In this document: piece after piece, positions 15,081 through 28,056 of the stretch
How positions within the stretch are numbered: the stretch's first letter is position 1
How the letters are laid out: each line of letters starts with the position of its first letter
Origin: Thermus scotoductus DSM 8553
GTDB lineage: Bacteria; Deinococcota; Deinococci; Deinococcales; Thermaceae
Length of the DNA stretch: 37,419 bases
Reading direction: 5' to 3'
Assembly (NCBI RefSeq): GCF_000381045.1
Contig: NZ_KB905748.1
Span: 1-37,419 of the forward strand
Notes under the pieces: generated by a model
Told to the model about the DNA's origin: nothing
Database searches by the model: none
What the model saw: only the letters and a program-made list of their open reading frames with translations
Program-made: the position numbers and the translations under genes

Positions 15081-16894
15081 CGCATCACCCCCAGTAGCGC
15101 CAAAGCGCCCAGCACGAAGAGCAGGGCGTAGACCCTTAGGTAACCGGTCTGCAGGCGGGCCATCCCTTGGCCCAGGCTCCGCACCGCCCCGCCCAGGCCC
15201 AGGTAGCCGCGAAGGAGGCTGCCGTCCCCGTAGAAGAGGGCTTCCGCCAAGGCCTTCAAGGGGTTCACGATTAAGGCGTTGTACACCCGGTCGACAAAGA
15301 AGCTTTCCCGGCTCCAGGCCTCAAAGGTGAGGTACCAGGCGGGGAAGGCCTTGCGCTGGAAGAAGGTGTAGCCCAGCCAAAGCCCCAAGAGGGCCACCGC
15401 CCCCGAGAGGGCGATGAGCCCCCACTCCGCCCCCAGGGAAAGGTGGTGGGCTTCCACCTCGGCCAAGGTGGGCTTCAGGAAGGCCTCGAGGGGATTGGGC
15501 AGGGGATAGGGCAGGGCCACGTACCCGGCCAGCACCGAGCCCAGGGCCAGGAGGTGGTTGGGCCAAAGCATCACCGGAGGGGCCTCATGGGGATGGTGGT
15601 GGCCCCGCTCTTCCCCCAGGAAGACCAGGACGAACCAGCGCATGGCGTACATGGCGGTGAGCACCGCCACCAAAAGCGCCCCCAGGTAGAAGCCCAGGCC
15701 GCCAAAGGGGTAGGTGAGGGTGGCGGCCAGGATGGCGTCTTTGGACCAGAAGCCGGAAAGAAGGGGCAGGCCCCCTAGGGCCAAAGCCCCGATGAGCCCG
15801 TGCCAGCGGGTCAGGGGGAGGTGCTTCCAAAGCCCGCCCATCCTGCGCACATCCTGCTCTCCCCCCAGGGCGTGGATCACGCTACCCGAGGCCAGGAAGA
15901 GGAGGGCTTTAAAAAAGGCATGGGTGAAGACGTGGAAAAGGGCCACCCAGTAGGCCCCCACGCCCGCTGCCAGGAACATGTACCCCAGCTGGCTGATGGT
16001 GGAATAGGCCACAATTTTCTTGATGTCGTTTTGGCCAAAGGCGGATAGGGCCCCGTAAAAGGCGGTGATGAGCCCAATGACCGCGATGATGTAGGAAACG
16101 TCGGGGAGGTTGGCGTAGAGGAAGGAGCTCCGGGCGATGAGGTAAACCCCGGCGGTCACCATGGTGGCCGCGTGGATTAAGGCGGAAACCGGGGTGGGAC
16201 CGGCCATGGCGTCGGGGAGCCAGACCATGAGGGGCACCTGGGCGCTTTTGCCCACGGCCCCCAGGAAGAGGAGGAGGCCCGCCAGGGCCAGGAGGCTGGG
16301 GTTCTTCAAGGGGCCTTCCAGGGCCTCCTTTAGCTCGCTGATGGAGAGGGTGCCGTAGAGGGCCCAGAGGATGGCCATGCCCAGCATGAAGCCCAGGTCG
16401 CCGATCCGGTTCACGATGAAGGCCTTGCGGGCGGAGTCGGCGTACTGGACGTTCTTGTACCAGAAGCCGATGAGGAGGAAGCTGGCCAGGCCCACCCCTT
16501 CCCAGCCGATGAACATCACCGGGTAGCTGTCGGCCAGGACCAGGGTGAGCATCATGGCGATGAAGAAATTGAAGTAGGCGAAGAAGCGGCTATAGCCCGC
16601 ATCCCCGGCCATGTAGCCGATGGCGTAGACGTGGATGAGAAACCCCACCCCGGTGACGATGAGGAGCATGAAGCCGGAGAGGTTGTCCAAGAGAAGGCTA
16701 AAGGGGATTCCGGGAAGCCACTCCGCTTCAAAGCGGGCCCCACCTGAGAGGAGAAGCCCCACTCCCAGAAGGAGGGAGGCCAGGACCAAGAGGGAGGCGA
16801 TCACCCCGGGAAGGGGTTCTTTCATCCGTTTGCCGAAAAGCCCCAAAAGGGCGAAGCCCACGAGGGGAAGTAGGATGGTCAGAAGAAGCCACAT
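15074..16894 (-). CDS. nuoL: NADH-quinone oxidoreductase subunit L (Nqo12)
   Basis: 606 residues, the distal antiporter-like subunit. About 16 membrane helices are expected, with the long amphipathic lateral helix and a final anchor helix at the C terminus (about residues 510-606). Conserved blocks are [53 protein letters not shown] and [18 protein letters not shown]. The ATG lies 2 bp after the nuoK stop. Confidence 0.96.
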   Translation of the reverse strand: MWLLLTILLPLVGFALLGLFGKRMKEPLPGVIASLLVLASLLLGVGLLLSGGARFEAEWLPGIPFSLLLDNLSGFMLLIVTGVGFLIHVYAIGYMAGDAGYSRFFAYFNFFIAMMLTLVLADSYPVMFIGWEGVGLASFLLIGFWYKNVQYADSARKAFIVNRIGDLGFMLGMAILWALYGTLSISELKEALEGPLKNPSLLALAGLLLFLGAVGKSAQVPLMVWLPDAMAGPTPVSALIHAATMVTAGVYLIARSSFLYANLPDVSYIIAVIGLITAFYGALSAFGQNDIKKIVAYSTISQLGYMFLAAGVGAYWVALFHVFTHAFFKALLFLASGSVIHALGGEQDVRRMGGLWKHLPLTRWHGLIGALALGGLPLLSGFWSKDAILAATLTYPFGGLGFYLGALLVAVLTAMYAMRWFVLVFLGEERGHHHPHEAPPVMLWPNHLLALGSVLAGYVALPYPLPNPLEAFLKPTLAEVEAHHLSLGAEWGLIALSGAVALLGLWLGYTFFQRKAFPAWYLTFEAWSRESFFVDRVYNALIVNPLKALAEALFYGDGSLLRGYLGLGGAVRSLGQGMARLQTGYLRVYALLFVLGALALLGVMRW

Positions 16895-16896
16895 GC

Positions 16897-17184
16897 TTAC
16901 CCCCTAAGCTCCGAGAGATCGTCCACCGCGGTGCTCTCCCGCTGGCGGAAGATGGCCACGATGAGACCCAGGCCCACCGCCACCTCGGCGGCGGCGATGG
17001 CGATCACCATGAGGGCTGCCACCTGGCCTTCCAGGCCAAAGGCCCGGGCGAAGCCCACCAGGGAGAGGTTGGCGGCGTTCAGCATGAGTTCGATGGAGAG
17101 AAAGACCAGGATGGCCGTCCTGCGGGTCAGGACCCCGTAGACCCCCAGGGCGAAGAGGAGGACGGAGGCGTACAGGTAGCTCAC
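16897..17184 (-). CDS. nuoK: NADH-quinone oxidoreductase subunit K (Nqo11)
   Basis: 95 residues with three membrane helices, homologous to the MrpC antiporter subunit. The membrane glutamates used in proton transfer are visible, E32 in [11 protein letters not shown] and E67 in [10 protein letters not shown]. The start is GTG 17182-17184, overlapping the nuoJ TGA (GTGA). Confidence 0.96.
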   Translation of the reverse strand: MSYLYASVLLFALGVYGVLTRRTAILVFLSIELMLNAANLSLVGFARAFGLEGQVAALMVIAIAAAEVAVGLGLIVAIFRQRESTAVDDLSELRG

Positions 17185-17720
17185 CGCACCACCTCCTTTT
17201 CCTCCTTGCGCTCCTCAGGGCTTAGGGCGTCCAGGGGGCGGGTGGGTTGCACCAGGGCCACGGCCACCACCGTGGCCACCATGAGGAGGAAGCCCACCGC
17301 CAAAAGCACCCCGAGCCAGTCCCCGTAAAGGAGGGGCCCCAGGGCCTGGGGCAGGCCGCCCTTAAGGTCCTGGGTGAAGGCCAGGTTTAGGCCCCAAAGC
17401 CCCGAGAGGAGGACCAGGGCCACCCCCAAGGAGAGGAGGAGGGCCAAGGGGCGGCTTCGCGCCAGGGGATCAAAGCCCACCTCCCCCTGGGCGGCGTAGA
17501 GGAGCATGATGACGAAGAGGAAGAGGACCACGATGGCCCCGGCATAGGCGATGATCTGGATAAAGCCCAGGAAGCGGGCCTCGAGGGCCACGTAGATCCC
17601 GGCCAGGATCAGGAAGTTCCCGATTAGCGCCAAGGCGGCGTGGATGGCGTTTTTCAGGGTGACCACCAGGACCCCGGTGAAAAGGAGGGCCAGGAGGGCT
17701 AGGGCTTCTAAGGGGCTCAC
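17181..17720 (-). CDS. nuoJ: NADH-quinone oxidoreductase subunit J (Nqo10)
   Basis: 179 residues with five membrane helices. The conserved helix [20 protein letters not shown] (about 54-73) contains the pi-bulge region of complex I. The start is GTG 17718-17720 in a GTGA overlap with the nuoI stop. Confidence 0.95.
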   Translation of the reverse strand: MSPLEALALLALLFTGVLVVTLKNAIHAALALIGNFLILAGIYVALEARFLGFIQIIAYAGAIVVLFLFVIMLLYAAQGEVGFDPLARSRPLALLLSLGVALVLLSGLWGLNLAFTQDLKGGLPQALGPLLYGDWLGVLLAVGFLLMVATVVAVALVQPTRPLDALSPEERKEEKEVVR

Positions 17721-18265
17721 TTTTTCCCTCCTTCCGTGGGGGCCTTAAACCCCTCCAGCTCGGGGCGGACATAGGGCACCACGTAGCCTGGTTTCACCGG
17801 TTTGCCGGTGATCTTGGCCTCGCGGCGCTGGGGCTTGGTGCCCACCACGTCCACCAGCATGTCCTCCTTGCCGTAGATGAGGTCCGAGTACTCGTAGTCC
17901 GCCATCTCAAAGTCGTAGCCCAGCACGATGGCCCCGGTGGGGCAGGCTTCCTCGCAGAGGCCACAGAAGATGCACCGGAGCATGTTGATCTCGTAGACCT
18001 TGGCGTAGCGCTCCCCCGCCGAGACCGGGTTTTCCGGGTCGTTCTCTGCCGGTTCCACGTAGATGGCGTAAGCGGGGCAAGCAGCCGCGCACAGGGAGCA
18101 GCCGATGCACTTCTCCAGGCCGTTGGGGTGGCGGGTGAGCACGTGGCGGCCGTGGAAACGGGGCTTGAGGGCCACCGGGGCGTCGGGGTAGGGCACGGTT
18201 ACCGGCTTGGAGAAAAGGTACTTGAGGGTGATGCCAAGGCTTTGGGCCAAGGCCTTAAGGGTCAT
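17717..18265 (-). CDS. nuoI: NADH-quinone oxidoreductase subunit I (Nqo9), 2x[4Fe-4S]
   Basis: 182 residues, the peripheral-arm subunit carrying clusters N6a and N6b. The two ferredoxin motifs are C53/C56/C59/C63 ([12 protein letters not shown]) and C98/C101/C104/C108 ([12 protein letters not shown]). It is linked to nuoH by an ATGA overlap and to nuoJ by GTGA. Confidence 0.96.
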   Translation of the reverse strand: MTLKALAQSLGITLKYLFSKPVTVPYPDAPVALKPRFHGRHVLTRHPNGLEKCIGCSLCAAACPAYAIYVEPAENDPENPVSAGERYAKVYEINMLRCIFCGLCEEACPTGAIVLGYDFEMADYEYSDLIYGKEDMLVDVVGTKPQRREAKITGKPVKPGYVVPYVRPELEGFKAPTEGGKK

Positions 18266-19377
18266 GCGCCACCTCCTTTGGATAGCCCCTTGGGGGCTTT
18301 GCGCGCGGATTTAGGACTGTACAGGATGGCTCCCAAAAGGACCAGGAAAGCGGCCAGCGAAAGGTAGAGGAGGTAGGAGCGGGGAAGGTCTAAGGCCACC
18401 ACCAAGGCGGTCACCAGGAACCAGACCAGGGCCACCGGGAAGAGGAAGCCCCAGCCAAGGCGCAAAAGCTGGTCGTAACGGAGGCGGAACCAGGTGGCCC
18501 GGATCCAGATGAAGAGGAAGAGGAAGAAGGCGATCTTGAGGAACATCCAGAGGTAGGGCACCTCGAGGAAGGGCATGGTCCACCCTCCCAGGAAGAGGGT
18601 GGGGATGAGGGCACTGGCGGTGATGAAGTGGATGTACTCGGTCATCTGGAAGAGGGCCCATTTGATGGAGCTGTACTCCGTGTGGTACCCCCCGACCAGC
18701 TCCTGTTCGGCCTCGGGCAGATCAAAGGGGGTGCGGGCAGCCTCCGCCAGGGCGGCGATGGCGTAAAGGAGGAAGGCGGGGAAGGCGTAGAGGACAAGCC
18801 AACCGTTTTCCTTCTGCCAGTTCACGATGTCGTTCAGGTTAAGGCTCCCCACCAGGAGAACAGGGGAAAGGAGGGCGATGCCCAGGCCCAGCTCGTAGGA
18901 GATGAGGCTCGCCGAGGAACGCAAGGAGCCCAGGAGGCTGTACTTGCTCCCCGAGGCCCAGCCCGCCAGGAAGATGCCGTAGATGGCCATCTCGCTCACG
19001 GCGAAGAGGTAGAGGAGGCCCAGGTCCAGGTTCAAGACCCAGGGTTGGTAGCCGAAGAAACTTCCCGGGGGGCCGAAGGGAATGACCCCGAAGGCCAGGA
19101 GGGCGAAGACCACGCCGATCAAGGGAGCCAGGACAAAGAGCACCTTGTCCGCCCGCTCCACCACCAGGTCCTCCTTGAAGATGCTCTTGATGGCGTCGGC
19201 CACGGGCTGGAGAAGGCCCGAGGGCCCCACCCGGTTGGGGCCCATGCGGACCTGGAAGCGGGCGAGAAGGCGGCGTTCGATCAAGGTCATGAAGGCGAAG
19301 GCGATGAGGAGGCCCACCACCACCAAAAGGGCCTTTAAGGCCACCATCCAATAGGGATCCACAGGGTAAGGGTTCAT
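18262..19377 (-). CDS. nuoH: NADH-quinone oxidoreductase subunit H (Nqo8)
   Basis: 371 residues with eight to nine membrane helices. The subunit forms part of the quinone chamber and E-channel. Conserved cytoplasmic loops include [21 protein letters not shown] near residues 32-52, [12 protein letters not shown] near the middle, and [14 protein letters not shown] with its acidic cluster. The ATG at 19375-19377 overlaps the nuoG TGA. Confidence 0.96.
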   Translation of the reverse strand: MNPYPVDPYWMVALKALLVVVGLLIAFAFMTLIERRLLARFQVRMGPNRVGPSGLLQPVADAIKSIFKEDLVVERADKVLFVLAPLIGVVFALLAFGVIPFGPPGSFFGYQPWVLNLDLGLLYLFAVSEMAIYGIFLAGWASGSKYSLLGSLRSSASLISYELGLGIALLSPVLLVGSLNLNDIVNWQKENGWLVLYAFPAFLLYAIAALAEAARTPFDLPEAEQELVGGYHTEYSSIKWALFQMTEYIHFITASALIPTLFLGGWTMPFLEVPYLWMFLKIAFFLFLFIWIRATWFRLRYDQLLRLGWGFLFPVALVWFLVTALVVALDLPRSYLLYLSLAAFLVLLGAILYSPKSARKAPKGLSKGGGA

Positions 19378-21728
19378 GCCTCACCTCCCGTGGGAACCAA
19401 CACCTTGGCCTCCATCCTCCTGCCCGCAAAGGGACCGAGGGCGGAGAGGTAGAGGAAGCCCTTGGGCAGGTCTTCCCGGTGGACCACCTGGGCCAGGACC
19501 GGGCCCAAGGGGCCTTCCACCTCCACCCGGGCGCCCTCCAAGAGGGCCTCGGTCTTGGCGGTTTCCGGGTGGACCCAAAGCTCAGGGCGGACGGTCTGGG
19601 CCACCTTGCCCGTAAGCTGCCAGGCCCTCCACATGGTGGGCCTAAAGTAAAGCCTCCCTTCATGGGCCTTGGGCCGGAGTTCCTTGGTGCGGTAGGAAAG
19701 GAGGCCCAGAGGAGGAGGTACCTTACCCTTGAGGGTCTTTTCCGCCTCCAGGGCAAGCCTGAAGGGTGGCCGCACCCCAAGGGCCTCGGCCAGCAGGGCC
19801 AGGGCCTGGATGGCGCCCTCCGCCTCGCCGTTTTCGATGGGGGCGGGGTTGAGGGAAAGGACCCGCCCTTCCAGGTTCACCACCTGACCCCGCTTCTCGT
19901 AGAAGGTGGGGGCGGGGAGGACCACATCCGCATACCGCTCCGCCAGGGGGTGGAGATGGCTTAGGTGCATGACCAGGAAGCGTTTGTCCTTTAGGGCCCC
20001 TTCCGGGGGTACGAAGCCGTAGTAGGCGTAGGGGCTTCCGGGTTCGTCCCAGGCCGCCCCTTTCTCCCCGGGCCAGACCCCCAGGGCCTCGAGGCCCCGG
20101 GCATTCGCCGCCGGGGTCATGGCCAGCACCTTGGCCCCCTTGCGCTCGGCCAAAAGCCTGGCCCTTTCCGCCGCCACCGCATCCTGCAAGACCCCAGCCC
20201 CCAGGATGAGGATGGGGTTTTGGGCCTTCTCCCACGCCTCCTTGGCCTGCTTGACCGCCTCGCTCCCCTCCTTTTCCCCAAGAAGGGCCAGGAGGATATC
20301 CCGCTCCTCCCCGGGGGCGTGGACCCCTGCAATGCGGGCCCACTTCATCAAGGGGGCGCGGTAGGGGGCGAAGAGGGCCATCTTGTCGGTGCGGCGGGGC
20401 ATCCTCTCCTTGATGGAGAGGTCGGCGAAGGGGGTGCCGTGGGCGAACTTAGGGGCGGGCTTGAGGTCCCGCACGAACTCGCTTAGGCGGAGGTGCAGGA
20501 TGGGGGCTTCCTCCGTGGGATCCCCCAGGACCAGGGCGAAATCGGCCCTGAGGAGGTCCTCAAAGGTGGCGGGCACAAAGAGGCTCGCTGGGGCGGCGGT
20601 GCGGCCCTGGAAGTCCAGGTGGGGGGTGTTTAGCCCCCGGGCCAGCTCCGCCGCCATGAGGCCCTCCTCGAGGGTGGCGTCGTGGGGTAGGTAGATGCCC
20701 ACCTCCTCCTTCCTGGCCTCCTTGAGGCCCTCCCGGATGGCGGCGAAGGCCTCCTCCCAGGTGGCCTCCACGAGCCTTTCCCCTTTCCGCACCAGGGGGT
20801 ATTTGATCCGGTTCTCGTCCGCCCACTCGTGCCCGAACCGACCCGCATCGCAAAGCCAGATCTCGTTCACCTCGGGGACTTCTCGGCCCCGGATCCTTAA
20901 AAGCTCGCCGCTACGGGTGTCCGCGGTAATGCCGCACCCCACAGGGCATAGGGCGCAGGTGGAGGGGGTTTCCTCCATCTCCCAGTTGCGGGCCCGGAAG
21001 CGGGCGGTGAGGTCCAGAAGGGCCCCCACCGGGCAGATGTCGGTGATGTTCCCGGAAAACCCCGAGGGAAGCCCGAAGTCCATGGTGCCGATGAAGGTGT
21101 GCACCCCCCGCTCGATGAAGTCCAGGACCTCGTCTCCTGGGATCTCCTCAAAGTAGCGCACGCAGCGCTTGCAGTGGATGCACCGCTCCCGGTCCAGCAC
21201 CACAAAGGGGGAGAGGGGGTGGTGTTTGTCCACGTGGCGGCGGGTGAACTCGAAGCGGGTGTAGGTGGGAAGCTCGAGGGGGGCCTTCTGGTAATACTTC
21301 TCGTAAAGTCCGTACTCCACCGTTCGGTCCTGGAGCTCGCAGGCTCCCCCCTTGTCGCAGGTGGGGCAGTCCAAGGGGTGGTTGAGGAGGGTGAACTCCA
21401 CCATCCCCGCCTGGGCCTCCCGCACCACCTCCGAGAGGGTGTCCACCACCATGCCGTCCGCCACGGCGGTGACGCAACTGGCCGCCAGCTTGGGCTGCCA
21501 GGCGATCTCGGGCTCTCCCTTCTCGTTCAGGACCGGCTTGCCGTCCGGGCCCCTTTTGGGCAGGCCGATGCGCACCAGGCACATGCGGCAGGCCCCTATG
21601 GGGGAGAGGTGCTTTTCCGAGCAGAAGAGGGGCACGTCGTACCCCGCGTGGAAGACCGCGTCCATGACGCTGGTTCCCGGGGGCACTTCCACCATGCGGT
21701 CGTTGACCTTGACCTTAACCACCTTCAC
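19374..21728 (-). CDS. nuoG: NADH-quinone oxidoreductase subunit G (Nqo3)
   Basis: 784 residues, the largest peripheral subunit. An N-terminal [2Fe-2S] domain (C36, C47, C50) is followed by a second set of ligands in [17 protein letters not shown], then [13 protein letters not shown]. The CALCPVGCG region supplies the extra N7 cluster found in Thermus and E. coli. The rest is a molybdopterin-oxidoreductase-like fold without cofactor function. GTG at 21726-21728 is the start, overlapping the nuoF TGA (GTGA). Confidence 0.96.
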   Translation of the reverse strand: MKVVKVKVNDRMVEVPPGTSVMDAVFHAGYDVPLFCSEKHLSPIGACRMCLVRIGLPKRGPDGKPVLNEKGEPEIAWQPKLAASCVTAVADGMVVDTLSEVVREAQAGMVEFTLLNHPLDCPTCDKGGACELQDRTVEYGLYEKYYQKAPLELPTYTRFEFTRRHVDKHHPLSPFVVLDRERCIHCKRCVRYFEEIPGDEVLDFIERGVHTFIGTMDFGLPSGFSGNITDICPVGALLDLTARFRARNWEMEETPSTCALCPVGCGITADTRSGELLRIRGREVPEVNEIWLCDAGRFGHEWADENRIKYPLVRKGERLVEATWEEAFAAIREGLKEARKEEVGIYLPHDATLEEGLMAAELARGLNTPHLDFQGRTAAPASLFVPATFEDLLRADFALVLGDPTEEAPILHLRLSEFVRDLKPAPKFAHGTPFADLSIKERMPRRTDKMALFAPYRAPLMKWARIAGVHAPGEERDILLALLGEKEGSEAVKQAKEAWEKAQNPILILGAGVLQDAVAAERARLLAERKGAKVLAMTPAANARGLEALGVWPGEKGAAWDEPGSPYAYYGFVPPEGALKDKRFLVMHLSHLHPLAERYADVVLPAPTFYEKRGQVVNLEGRVLSLNPAPIENGEAEGAIQALALLAEALGVRPPFRLALEAEKTLKGKVPPPLGLLSYRTKELRPKAHEGRLYFRPTMWRAWQLTGKVAQTVRPELWVHPETAKTEALLEGARVEVEGPLGPVLAQVVHREDLPKGFLYLSALGPFAGRRMEAKVLVPTGGEA

Positions 21729-23038
21729 CTCCAGAGGTTCACCCTGGGCACGGGCTTCTTTTCCCGCACCAAGGCCAGGTACTGGTCCTTAAAATGCTTC
21801 AAGGAGCCTTTCACCGGCCACACCGCCGCATCCGCCAGGGGGCAGAAGCTCCGGCCCTCGATGAGGGGCAGAAGGGCCTCGAGGTTTTCCACGTCCTTCT
21901 CCTCCCCCTCCCCGGAGCCGATCTTGGCGAAGAGGTTCACCATGAAGCCCGCCACCCCCTCCCGGCAGGGGGTGCACTTGCCGCAGGACTCGTGGGCGTA
22001 GAAGCGGGTCACGTTCCACATGGCGTCCACCATGCTTACTCTCTCCGGGATGAGGATCACGCCTCCGGTGCCCAGCATGGAGCCCTGGGCCTGCAGGTGC
22101 TCGTAGCTCATGGGGGTGTCCAGGACCTCATCGGTAAAGGGCAGGGGCGGGGTGGAGGATCCCCCAGGGATGAGGGCCTGGATGGGCTCCAAAGGGCCTC
22201 CCGCCCAGTCGTAGATGAGTTCCCGGAAGGTGGTGCCCATGGGAAGCTCATAAACCCCTGGCCGCCTAACCGGGCCGGAGATCTGGTAGAGCTTCATCCC
22301 CTTGGACTGCTCGGTGCCCATGCTGGCGAACCAGTCGGCCCCCCGTTCCAGGATGGGCACCACCGAGGCCAGGGTTTCCACGTTGTTGATGGTGGTGGGC
22401 TTGCCCCAAAGCCCCGACTGGGCGGGGAAGGGGGGTTTGAGGCGGGGGTTGGCCCTTAAGCCCTCCAGGGAGTTCATGAGGGCGGTTTCCTCCCCGCAGA
22501 TGTAGGCTCCGGCCCCCCGGTGCACGTGCACGTCGAAGGAGAAGCCGCTGCCGAAGAGGTTCTCCCCCAGGTAGCCCCGGGTGCGGGCTTCCCGGATGGC
22601 GGCCTCCAGGCGGTCCGCCGCCTTGCGGTACTCCCCCCGCACGTAGATGTACCCCACCGTGGCCCTTATGGCGTAGCCCGCCAGGATCATGCCCTCGAGG
22701 AGCAGGTGGGGAACATCCTCCAGGATGTACCGGTCCTTGAAGCTACCTGGCTCGGACTCGTCGGCGTTGCAGATCAGGTAGTGCTGTTTCCCATCCTTGG
22801 GCATGAAGCTCCACTTCACCCCTGTGGGGAAGCCTGCCCCGCCCCGGCCCCTGAGCCCCGAGCGCTTCACCTCCTCGATGACCTCCTCCGGGGTTTTCTC
22901 CTTTAGAACCCGCTTGGCGGTCTCGTATCCCCCGTGCTTCAGGTAGTAGTCCAGGGTCCAGCTTCCCTCCTGGCCCACGTGGGCGTAGAGGGTTTTTTCA
23001 AACCGGGGGTCGCGTCCGGAAACGATGGGCCCGGTCAT
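21725..23038 (-). CDS. nuoF: NADH-quinone oxidoreductase subunit F (Nqo1), NADH/FMN site
   Basis: 437 residues. NADH is oxidised here and electrons pass through FMN to cluster N3. The nucleotide motif [47 protein letters not shown] and the cluster ligands in [12 protein letters not shown] are all present. The start is ATG 23036-23038 with GGAGGT before it, in an ATGA overlap with nuoE. The longer open frame to 23068 would only add residues encoded inside nuoE. Confidence 0.96.
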   Translation of the reverse strand: MTGPIVSGRDPRFEKTLYAHVGQEGSWTLDYYLKHGGYETAKRVLKEKTPEEVIEEVKRSGLRGRGGAGFPTGVKWSFMPKDGKQHYLICNADESEPGSFKDRYILEDVPHLLLEGMILAGYAIRATVGYIYVRGEYRKAADRLEAAIREARTRGYLGENLFGSGFSFDVHVHRGAGAYICGEETALMNSLEGLRANPRLKPPFPAQSGLWGKPTTINNVETLASVVPILERGADWFASMGTEQSKGMKLYQISGPVRRPGVYELPMGTTFRELIYDWAGGPLEPIQALIPGGSSTPPLPFTDEVLDTPMSYEHLQAQGSMLGTGGVILIPERVSMVDAMWNVTRFYAHESCGKCTPCREGVAGFMVNLFAKIGSGEGEEKDVENLEALLPLIEGRSFCPLADAAVWPVKGSLKHFKDQYLALVREKKPVPRVNLWR

Positions 23039-23580
23039 ACCTCCACCTCGTGCACGTGGTGCCCGCATTTGCCGGGGAGCTCGATCTCCTCGATGCGCTT
23101 GCCCGCCTTAAGGCCTTCCAGAAGCGCCTCAAGCCTCGCCCGGGTCACGCATTCCACATAGGGTTCGTCGTTCACCTGGACCACGGGGGCTGTGTGGCAG
23201 CTTCCCAGGCACTCCACCTTCTGCACGCTGAAAAGGCCATCCGGGGTTACCTCCCCCGGGCCGATGCCCAGGGTTTCCGTGAGGTAGTCCCAAAGCTCGT
23301 CGGCCCCGGCCAGCTTGCAGCTCAAGGTGGCGCACACCTGAAGGTGGTAGCGTCCCGTGGGCACGAACTGGTAGTAGGAGTAGAAGCTCGCCACCCCCAT
23401 GACCTCCGTGGCCGTGGTGCCCACCAGCTGGGCGATCTCCTCTATCCGTTCCGGGCGGATCCAGCCCTCCTCCTGCTGCACCCGCCTTAAGAGGGGCATG
23501 ATGGCGGAGCGTCGCCCCTCCGGTGGATACTTGGCGAAGGTTTCCTCCAGGAAGTCTTGCTTGTCGTCAAAAAACCCCAT
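23035..23580 (-). CDS. nuoE: NADH-quinone oxidoreductase subunit E (Nqo2), [2Fe-2S]
   Basis: 181 residues with a thioredoxin-like fold carrying cluster N1a. The ligands are C83 and C88 (VCATLSCKL) and C124 and C128 ([10 protein letters not shown]). The start is ATG 23578-23580 behind GGAGGGAAG, 13 bp after nuoD, the only real gap within nuoD-nuoN apart from 2 bp before nuoL. Confidence 0.95.
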   Translation of the reverse strand: MGFFDDKQDFLEETFAKYPPEGRRSAIMPLLRRVQQEEGWIRPERIEEIAQLVGTTATEVMGVASFYSYYQFVPTGRYHLQVCATLSCKLAGADELWDYLTETLGIGPGEVTPDGLFSVQKVECLGSCHTAPVVQVNDEPYVECVTRARLEALLEGLKAGKRIEEIELPGKCGHHVHEVEV

Positions 23581-23593
23581 CTTCCCTTCCCTC

Positions 23594-24814
23594 CTATCGG
23601 TCCACGTCGCCCATCACGGGGTCTAAGCTGGCGATGATGGCCACCATGTCGGGCACCTGCTCCCCCTTGCAGGCGTAGGGGAGGCTTTGCAGGTTCACGA
23701 AGCTTGGGGCCCGCACCTTGACCCGGTAGGGCATGCTGCCCCCGTCGGAGACGATGTAGTACCCCAGCTCCCCCCTGGCGGACTCCGTGGGCACGTACAC
23801 CTCCCCTTTGGGGGGATGGAAGCCCTCGGTGTAGTGCTTGAAGTGGTAGATGACCGCCTCCATGGAGGTTTCCAAAAGGTGCCTGGGGGGCGGGGTGATC
23901 TGGGGGTTGGGGTCCCGCACCGGCCCTGGTTCCAGCCTCTCCAGGGCCTGCTTTATGATCTTCACCGACTCCCGCATCTCCCGGATGCGGATGATCATGC
24001 GGTCGAACACGTCCCCGTGCTCCCCCAAGGGCACATCAAACCGGTAGGTGTCGTAGCCCGCATAGGGGTAGGCCTTGCGCACGTCGTAGTTCACCCCGCT
24101 GGCCCTTAGGGAGCCACCCGTGAGGCCCAGGTTGATGGCCACCTCGGGGGGAATAACCCCCACCCCCCGGGCCCGTTCGTAAAAGATGGGGCTTTCCGCA
24201 AAGAGGGCCTCGTACTCGTCGATGCGGTGGGGCAGGACCTGCAAAAGCTTTTTAAGCTCGGGCACGAACTCCTCGGGGAGGTCCTCCTTGACCCCGCCGA
24301 TGCGGATGTAGTTGTGGTGGAAGCGCTGGCCCGTTACCCACTCAAAGAGGTCCAGGATGGTTTCCCGCTCCCGGAAGGCGTAGAAGAAGGGGGTAAGGGC
24401 CCCGAGGTCCAAAAGCCCGGTGCCCAGGAAGACCAGGTGGCTGGCCAGGCGGGAAAGCTCATTCAAGATGATGCGGATGGTCTCGGCCCTAGGGGGTACC
24501 ACCGCCCCCACCAGCTTCTCCACCGCCAGGGCGTAGGCCAGGTCGTGGGCGAAGGAGTGGAGGTAGTCCATCCGGGGCGTATACGTGATCACCTGCGTAT
24601 ACGTCCGGTTCTCCATGTTCTTCTCAAACCCGGTGTGGAGGTAGCCGATGTGGGGGACGAGGTCCAGGACCTCTTCGCCCGATAGGGTCACCACCACCCG
24701 CAGCACCCCGTGGGTGGAGGGGTGCTGGGGCCCCACGTTTAGGGTCATCACCTCGGTGCGGAGCTCCCTGGGCTCCTCCGTTATGGGCACGTCCAGGTCC
24801 AGGTAGTCCTTCAT
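23594..24814 (-). CDS. nuoD: NADH-quinone oxidoreductase subunit D (Nqo4)
   Basis: 406 residues, the 49-kDa subunit that shapes the quinone pocket and derives from the hydrogenase large subunit. [14 protein letters not shown] near the N terminus supplies the quinone-facing His loop, and SLGGxL-like TGGSLRASG and YDVRKAYPY follow. The start is ATG 24812-24814 in an ATGA overlap with nuoC; the frame continues upstream only through a TTG inside nuoC. Confidence 0.96.
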   Translation of the reverse strand: MKDYLDLDVPITEEPRELRTEVMTLNVGPQHPSTHGVLRVVVTLSGEEVLDLVPHIGYLHTGFEKNMENRTYTQVITYTPRMDYLHSFAHDLAYALAVEKLVGAVVPPRAETIRIILNELSRLASHLVFLGTGLLDLGALTPFFYAFRERETILDLFEWVTGQRFHHNYIRIGGVKEDLPEEFVPELKKLLQVLPHRIDEYEALFAESPIFYERARGVGVIPPEVAINLGLTGGSLRASGVNYDVRKAYPYAGYDTYRFDVPLGEHGDVFDRMIIRIREMRESVKIIKQALERLEPGPVRDPNPQITPPPRHLLETSMEAVIYHFKHYTEGFHPPKGEVYVPTESARGELGYYIVSDGGSMPYRVKVRAPSFVNLQSLPYACKGEQVPDMVAIIASLDPVMGDVDR

Positions 24815-25431
24815 TTGACCTCCTTGGCCTTCATGAGATCGGCCCAAAGGGCCCGGTACCCCTTGCGGCTACCGCCCCGGTATAGGGTGAGGCCGGGGTT
24901 CTTCCCGGTAAGGGAGGCCCGGAACTCGCTGGGCACGATGAAGCGCCCCTCGCGGAAGAGGGTGGGGGTTTCCCCCAGGGGGAAGTCCTTGCGCAGGGGG
25001 TGGCCCTCGAGGTCCTCCGGGGTCAGGATCTTGCGCAAATCCGGGTGGCCTTCAAAGACGATCCCAAAGAGGTCGTAAACTTCCCGCTCCAAAAAGTTGG
25101 CGCTTCCCCAGAGGTCGGTGACGGTGGGAAGCCTGGGGTCCTTTTCCGGCACGTAGACCCGGAGGAAGAACCGGCTTCCATCCCCGTCCTGCCACCCGGG
25201 AAGGGAGACCAGCTCGTAGACCACGGCGAAGCGCTCCGGGCGGGGGTCGGGGTATTCCAGGTAGTCCAGGCCCACGATGTCCGCCAGGTAGTTAAAGCCC
25301 AGGGCCTTGTAGTGGACCATCTCCTCCTTGAAGGCCTCCCTGGGCATCACCACCCAGAGGTTGCCGAGGCCGTTATCCTCTATGGTGTAGCCCTTGGCCC
25401 GGGCTTCTTCCAGCACCCTATTGAGCCGCAT
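24811..25431 (-). CDS. nuoC: NADH-quinone oxidoreductase subunit C (Nqo5)
   Basis: 206 residues, the 30-kDa subunit. The family signature [38 protein letters not shown] is complete. It holds no cofactor and packs against NuoD in the peripheral arm. It is a separate gene here, not fused to nuoD as in E. coli. The ATG lies 3 bp after the nuoB stop. Confidence 0.96.
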   Translation of the reverse strand: MRLNRVLEEARAKGYTIEDNGLGNLWVVMPREAFKEEMVHYKALGFNYLADIVGLDYLEYPDPRPERFAVVYELVSLPGWQDGDGSRFFLRVYVPEKDPRLPTVTDLWGSANFLEREVYDLFGIVFEGHPDLRKILTPEDLEGHPLRKDFPLGETPTLFREGRFIVPSEFRASLTGKNPGLTLYRGGSRKGYRALWADLMKAKEVK

Positions 25432-25434
25432 ACC

Positions 25435-25980
25435 TCACCCCCTGGCGCGCTTCCAGGCGGCCACGGGGGGAAGCCTCTCGCCCCGCTCGTTGACTGCCTG
25501 GCCCCGCACCTTTTTCTGTAGCTGCATCACCGCATAGATGAGGGCCTCGGGGCGCGGGGGGCAGCCGGGCACGTACACGTCCACCGGCACCACCGAGTCC
25601 ACGTTCTGCACGATGGCGTAGTTGTTGAACATCCCCCCTGAGCTGGCGCAGGCCCCCATGGAGATCACCCACTTGGGGTCGGGCATCTGCTCCCAGACCC
25701 GCCGCATGACAGGGGCCATCTTCTTGGAAAGCCGGCCCGCCACGATCATCACGTCCGCCTGGCGGGGGCTTGCCCGGAAGACCTCGCTCCCGAAGCGGGC
25801 CAGGTCGTTTCTGGCGTCGGTGGAGGCCATCATCTCGATGGCGCAGCAGGCCAGGCCGAAGGTGGCGGGCCATAGGGAATTGGAGCGCCCCCAGGCCACC
25901 AGCTTCTCCAAGGTGGTAAAGAGGATGCCTTCCCGCTCCAGCTCCTGCACGTCCCGCTCAAAGAGGTCCTTCAGTGCCAC
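25435..25980 (-). CDS. nuoB: NADH-quinone oxidoreductase subunit B (Nqo6), cluster N2
   Basis: 181 residues. The last cluster before quinone, N2, is held by the tandem cysteines C45-C46 (GLACCAIEM) plus C111 and C140 (GACASSGG and PGCPPRPE). The start is GTG 25978-25980, which gives the N terminus [17 protein letters not shown] known from T. thermophilus. The open frame upstream to 26001 lies inside nuoA. It overlaps nuoA by 10 bp. Confidence 0.95.
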   Translation of the reverse strand: MALKDLFERDVQELEREGILFTTLEKLVAWGRSNSLWPATFGLACCAIEMMASTDARNDLARFGSEVFRASPRQADVMIVAGRLSKKMAPVMRRVWEQMPDPKWVISMGACASSGGMFNNYAIVQNVDSVVPVDVYVPGCPPRPEALIYAVMQLQKKVRGQAVNERGERLPPVAAWKRARG

Positions 25981-26330
25981 CGCATCACCCCCTTCCACCA
26001 CTCGTAGAGGAAGCCCACGAAGAGGAGCAGGGTGAAGGCCGCCACGCCCAGGAAGCCGTATAGGCCGAGCGTGCCTGCGCTCACCGCATAGGGCCAGAGG
26101 AAGGCCACCTCCACGTCAAAGAGGATGAACAGCATGGCCACCACGTAGAAGTGGACGGGGAAGCGCTTGACCTCCCCCGCCGGGTCGTTCCCCGACTCGT
26201 AGGGCATCAGCTTGGCCTTCCCCGGCTTCTTGGGACCCAGGAGGGCCCCCACCACCAGGGCCGCCACCCCGATGAAAAGGGCCACTCCCAGATAGATCAG
26301 GATACTCACATACTCCGCGATCGGCGCCAA
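25971..26330 (-). CDS. nuoA: NADH-quinone oxidoreductase subunit A (Nqo7)
   Basis: 119 residues with three membrane helices and the conserved loop [39 protein letters not shown]. It is the first gene of the operon. The start codon is TTG 26328-26330, an unusual choice fixed by a strong Shine-Dalgarno AGGAGGGG a few nt upstream and by the expected N terminus APIAEY. Weak TTG initiation at the head of the 14-gene operon may limit expression. Confidence 0.94.
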   Translation of the reverse strand: MAPIAEYVSILIYLGVALFIGVAALVVGALLGPKKPGKAKLMPYESGNDPAGEVKRFPVHFYVVAMLFILFDVEVAFLWPYAVSAGTLGLYGFLGVAAFTLLLFVGFLYEWWKGVMRWH

Positions 26331-26405
26331 GGTCCCCTCCTTTCGTGCATCTCTTCACGAGGTAAGGGCCCAAAACCATCGAGGCCCCCACCTCAGTTCC
26401 CGCCC

Positions 26406-26411
26406 ATCTTA
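26406..26411 (-). promoter_or_regulatory. Candidate extended -10 promoter of the nuo operon
   Basis: Minus-strand TAAGAT preceded by TGA (TGnTANNNT). It implies a leader of about 70 nt before the TTG of nuoA, unlike the leaderless genes around it. I see no good -35; the region further upstream holds the TACACC repeats. Confidence 0.4.
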
Positions 26412-26442
26412 TCACCCCAGGTGCGGGGCAATAGGGGTGGAC

Positions 26443-26470
26443 TACACCGAAGGGGAGGCTAATCGGTGTA
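26443..26470. repeat. Inverted repeat upstream of the nuo promoter
   Basis: TACACCGA at 26443-26450 is a perfect inverse of TCGGTGTA at 26463-26470, with a 12-nt spacer. It lies 32 bp upstream of the candidate nuo -10 box and shares its TACACC half-site with the palindrome at 26500-26513. It could be an operator, or on RNA a hairpin without a T-tract. Confidence 0.65.
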
Positions 26471-26498
26471 AGCCATTTGATTATCGGCTGCTAAGACA

Positions 26499-28052
<1,554 letters not shown>

Positions 28053-28056
<4 letters not shown>

